Shown in pieces: positions 61,403 to 64,000 of a stretch of 64,000 bases of DNA. Position 1 is the stretch's first letter; each line of letters starts with the position of its first letter. Position numbers and translations under genes: made by a program. The stretch is taken from the NCBI GenBank assembly GCA_933822405.4, contig CAKOGP040002158.1:1-64000 (forward strand), written 5' to 3'. Source of the DNA: Cylindrotheca closterium (taxonomy: Eukaryota; Bacillariophyta; Bacillariophyceae; Bacillariales; Bacillariaceae). The notes beneath the pieces were generated by a model that did no database searches, was not told the origin of the DNA, and saw nothing but the letters and a program-made list of their open reading frames with translations.

Positions 61403-63502
61403 ATGCCTCCTGCAATCCTCACGAGACTTTCCAAGAGCTTGCGACAAAAGCAAAAGAACATCACTTGCCATTCTGATGCGAAGCGGCAATCTGAAGGTGA
61501 GACTTGTCCCATTTGCTGGAAGAATCTGCCCAAGAAGCCCCAATGTTTGCCGTGCAATCATGAATTCTGCAAGGGCTGCATTGTGGATTTGAGAGAGCAT
61601 GCCAATAGCGTGCATACAATCCCCAAGTGTCCCATTTGTCGGGGTCCTTTGGAACAAGCCAACTTTAAGCGAGTCTACAAGCGGGCTTGTCATCACGAAA
61701 ACATTGCTTCCACTCTGATTGGACTGGGTGCAGCACCCGTGGAAGCCAACACGGGACAAACAACTACATCATCATTAATGACGACACAGGAAAACTCGCT
61801 TACCTTTTTGAATCATGAAGTCATTCGTGAGTATGGATTGGCAGCCAAGAAATTTGAAGAATGTTTGAATATTCTAGACGATGAGGCTTCAAGAACCCTC
61901 ACGCCCAAGGAAGAGTCCAAACACAAGCAATTCAAGGTGGCCACCCTGATGAAATTGCAACACTGTCTGCGATATTCCGAGGTTGCACACGATCGCCGGA
62001 TCTCGTTACTCAAAGAAGCCATCTTGCTCAGTTCCAAACCCATTCCGGAAGCCCACTTGCAACTGGGCAAGATTTTTCTCCAAGACGAAGAAGATTCTAC
62101 AGACTTGGCGATTGGTGAGTTTCAATCCATTTTGAAATTGGCCGAACAATCACGATTGGTCAGTGGTTCCAAAAAAGCCAAGAAGCTACGAGGCAGGACT
62201 CATTTTCAAATGGCCATGGCCTATCAAGACGAAAACATGATTGCGGAAGCTGCCAATCACTACGACTTGGCCCACAAGTACAAGAGCTGTTGGGATTATT
62301 ACATGGCCTCCAAATGCTTTTCCTTGGTTGGCAATCTCCCCAAAGCGATTGAATTTTGCAAATTGGCCTTGGAGAGGGAAGAAGATCTCGGCGACGCCAG
62401 GTGCGATACCCATTTGCTCTTGATTTCCATTTACGAAAAATTGTTCTTGGTGGAACAGTTGGAGGGTTCCCTGCAAGAATCCAAGCATTACAAATATCAT
62501 CAGGATATCGAACAATATTGTTCCTCTCTCATCAAGGCCAAGAAGTTGGCCTCGAATTCGCAAGAACGCTCCGAATTGTATCTCAGATTGGATACCTTGC
62601 AAGGATTGATTCCTTGGAAATTGGACACCATTCAAGAACACTTTCCTCCCAAGACGTGGTTGGCTACCACCAACACTGCCAGTACTTCTTGTAGAACGGG
62701 ACGATCGGCAGCCTTTACGGAAGATAGCGAAAATACCTTTGAAATGGGGGAAATGGAAGACAATAATAGCATGTATTCCAATTCGTTGTACAGTACGAGC
62801 TTTGACCATGATTGCAAGGATCATGATGGTGAAAATCATCATGGCAGTGACCATGATGATGATAATAATGATGGCAGTGAGGATGAAGATAGCGATTACT
62901 ATGATGAGGAGGACGATGACGAGGGTGATGTACTATCCAAGGATGTGCATTCAGATGACGATACTGGTGATGAATGGACCGAAGATAGTCATGATATTGT
63001 CTCTGTGGATCCAGTTATGGAAGACGACGTTTCCTTGCATGATGATGATGATGAGGAAAAAGACGGCGATGATGATCAGGATGATGATAGTCATGAAGAT
63101 GCCATGGATGATTCTGATGATAATCACGATAACGACGACGAGGAAGAGGATTTCGAACCAGAAACGAATGACCATGTAGAAGTAGAAAATGGTGGCAATG
63201 TACTAGAAGCTACACAATGTATTATGCAAGAGCCAGAAACAGACGACGAGGAACATTCCGAAGCCAACGAACTAATGGAAGACAGTCATGATGATGCTAC
63301 TCCAGATGGTGATGACCAAGAAGACCAGCCTCTGGAGACAGCGAAGGATGATGAGCAAAATGGCCATTCAAAATTGGGAGCAGCCAATGATGATAATGAT
63401 GAAAAGAAAGATCCTATTCCAGATCTAGTTGCTGACTCTGGTGTGGACGAGGATGCTTCTGCTGTGAAGATGGAAGAGGAATCCGATGAAGCTAGTCTAT
63501 AA
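61403..63502 (+). CDS. RING-finger protein with TPR-like middle and acidic tail
   Basis: The product has 699 residues. A C3HC4 RING lies at about 35-80: C35-x2-C38, C51-x-H53, C56-x2-C59, C76-x2-C79 (CPIC, CNHEFCKGC, CPICRGPL). Residues about 120-420 are helical, with TPR-like repeats of EAHLQLGKIFLQDEEDSTDL and YMASKCFSLVGNLPKAIEF type. From about 450 to the end the chain is extremely rich in Asp and Glu, with interspersed His, from GAT-rich repeats at 62805-63130. The RING suggests a ubiquitin ligase; TPR and acidic tail would bind substrates or histones. No membrane segment or signal. The gene is intronless. Confidence 0.85.
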   Translation: MPPAILTRLSKSLRQKQKNITCHSDAKRQSEGETCPICWKNLPKKPQCLPCNHEFCKGCIVDLREHANSVHTIPKCPICRGPLEQANFKRVYKRACHHENIASTLIGLGAAPVEANTGQTTTSSLMTTQENSLTFLNHEVIREYGLAAKKFEECLNILDDEASRTLTPKEESKHKQFKVATLMKLQHCLRYSEVAHDRRISLLKEAILLSSKPIPEAHLQLGKIFLQDEEDSTDLAIGEFQSILKLAEQSRLVSGSKKAKKLRGRTHFQMAMAYQDENMIAEAANHYDLAHKYKSCWDYYMASKCFSLVGNLPKAIEFCKLALEREEDLGDARCDTHLLLISIYEKLFLVEQLEGSLQESKHYKYHQDIEQYCSSLIKAKKLASNSQERSELYLRLDTLQGLIPWKLDTIQEHFPPKTWLATTNTASTSCRTGRSAAFTEDSENTFEMGEMEDNNSMYSNSLYSTSFDHDCKDHDGENHHGSDHDDDNNDGSEDEDSDYYDEEDDDEGDVLSKDVHSDDDTGDEWTEDSHDIVSVDPVMEDDVSLHDDDDEEKDGDDDQDDDSHEDAMDDSDDNHDNDDEEEDFEPETNDHVEVENGGNVLEATQCIMQEPETDDEEHSEANELMEDSHDDATPDGDDQEDQPLETAKDDEQNGHSKLGAANDDNDEKKDPIPDLVADSGVDEDASAVKMEEESDEASL

Positions 63503-64000
63503 TTGAAAGAGAAAGAAGAAGAACGGAAACAGTGAAAGTACTCTTTTGCAATTTTGGACAAGCAGCGGACTGTTTGCATGTTCTGTAACTATTATTTGTC
63601 GTCTTGCGACAGCAACATCATGTTGTTGGTAATGACCAAGATGATGTCGGCTGCGCACTAGACTCACTCTACATGATATATCATATAAGACCACAATGTA
63701 CTATTTACCCAAAGGAAAGGCTCTTTCATAGAAGGAAGACTTTAGAATGAATCATGCATAGCAAAATGCATCGGCATTATTCATTCTTAGTTACCACGGT
63801 TACCGGGGTGCTGGTATACCAGTGATACCGGTACACGTACTGGTATAGTTCACTCAAACTTGCCGTGGGACTGACTGCCTTGTAGCCTTGACACCGGTAT
63901 TCGCATATCTGAATATATCCGGGTTCCGTTTTCAAAGAATACAGGCGATATATGAATATACCGTATGAATATTCGATTCATTCACGAATACGCAGTCTCA
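63503..64000. other. 3' flank and window end, palindrome-rich
   Basis: No gene. The stretch 63795-63850 carries several overlapping near-palindromes of the type TACCGG/CCGGTA and GGTATACC. Confidence 0.45.

Noticed and set aside
61265..61759. A 164-residue frame on the minus strand.
   Set aside because: Overlaps the RING domain on the plus strand, which has clear zinc ligands; the minus reading shows no family features.

Overview
The window looks like nuclear DNA of a diatom, most likely a raphid pennate. Several things point there. Genes have no introns or one or two short GT-AG introns (about 75-220 bp), and they lie on both strands with short spacers. There is a DUF6824 gene, a domain typical of stramenopiles and expanded in diatoms, and a type III glutamine synthetase. 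There are BspA-type leucine-rich-repeat proteins, secreted proteins with Pro-Thr-Ser linkers, presequences resembling bipartite plastid targeting, and many intergenic palindromes built on ACCGGT and GGTACC. I see no rRNA, tRNA or CRISPR array, and no complete mobile element. tRNAs could only be looked for by eye.

Layout: 1-5.7 kb holds the 3' end of a Pro-Thr-Ser-rich secreted protein gene, an imperfect inverted repeat, a BspA-type LRR gene and a DUF6824 gene. From 6.2 to 18 kb, all on the minus strand, is a tandem array of five DOMON genes. Four carry one, two or four DOMON domains fused to a cytochrome b561 membrane domain. The fifth has lost the cytochrome domain but keeps its last residues after a Pro-Thr repeat. 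Two members share an apparently identical 1.1-kb block that runs from the start codon to the DOMON/b561 junction, a sign of recent module exchange. From 18.5 to 31.6 kb are a sulfotransferase-like gene, mitochondrial GrpE, a PAF-acetylhydrolase-like lipase, a poly-Gln bZIP-like factor, a DCAF7/TTG1-type WD40 protein, a candidate thylakoid-lumen protein, a LURP-one-like protein with a myristoylation signal, and a tandem pair of unknown multi-pass membrane proteins.

From 32 to 34.6 kb lie two damaged-looking genes, one frameshifted and one a kinase-like fragment. From 34.9 to 48.1 kb are HGH1, type III glutamine synthetase, a large TPR protein, a degenerate recombinase-like fragment, a possible foldback element with 20-bp subrepeats, and an LRR (AMN1-like) gene. 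Two long spacers (39.3-41.3 and 48.1-50.4 kb) hold diverged noncoding tandem repeats. From 50.4 to 56.9 kb are three genes: a spondin-N protein, a second BspA-type LRR protein, and a 1,057-residue EGF-repeat protein. The spondin-N and EGF proteins have signal peptides and hydrophobic C-termini. From 57.4 kb to the end are two tandem amino-acid transporters, only one with a plastid-like presequence, and a RING protein with a very acidic tail.

Functionally the window is a mix of housekeeping genes and surface or extracellular genes. The strongest novel signal is the DOMON-b561 array. In each intact DOMON domain a Met and a His sit where haem-b ligands lie in related proteins, so the largest protein (952 residues) could carry four extracellular haems plus two in the membrane. 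That would make an unusually long electron-transfer chain, perhaps for metal reduction or other transmembrane redox work. This function is inferred from family knowledge and is not shown by the sequence.
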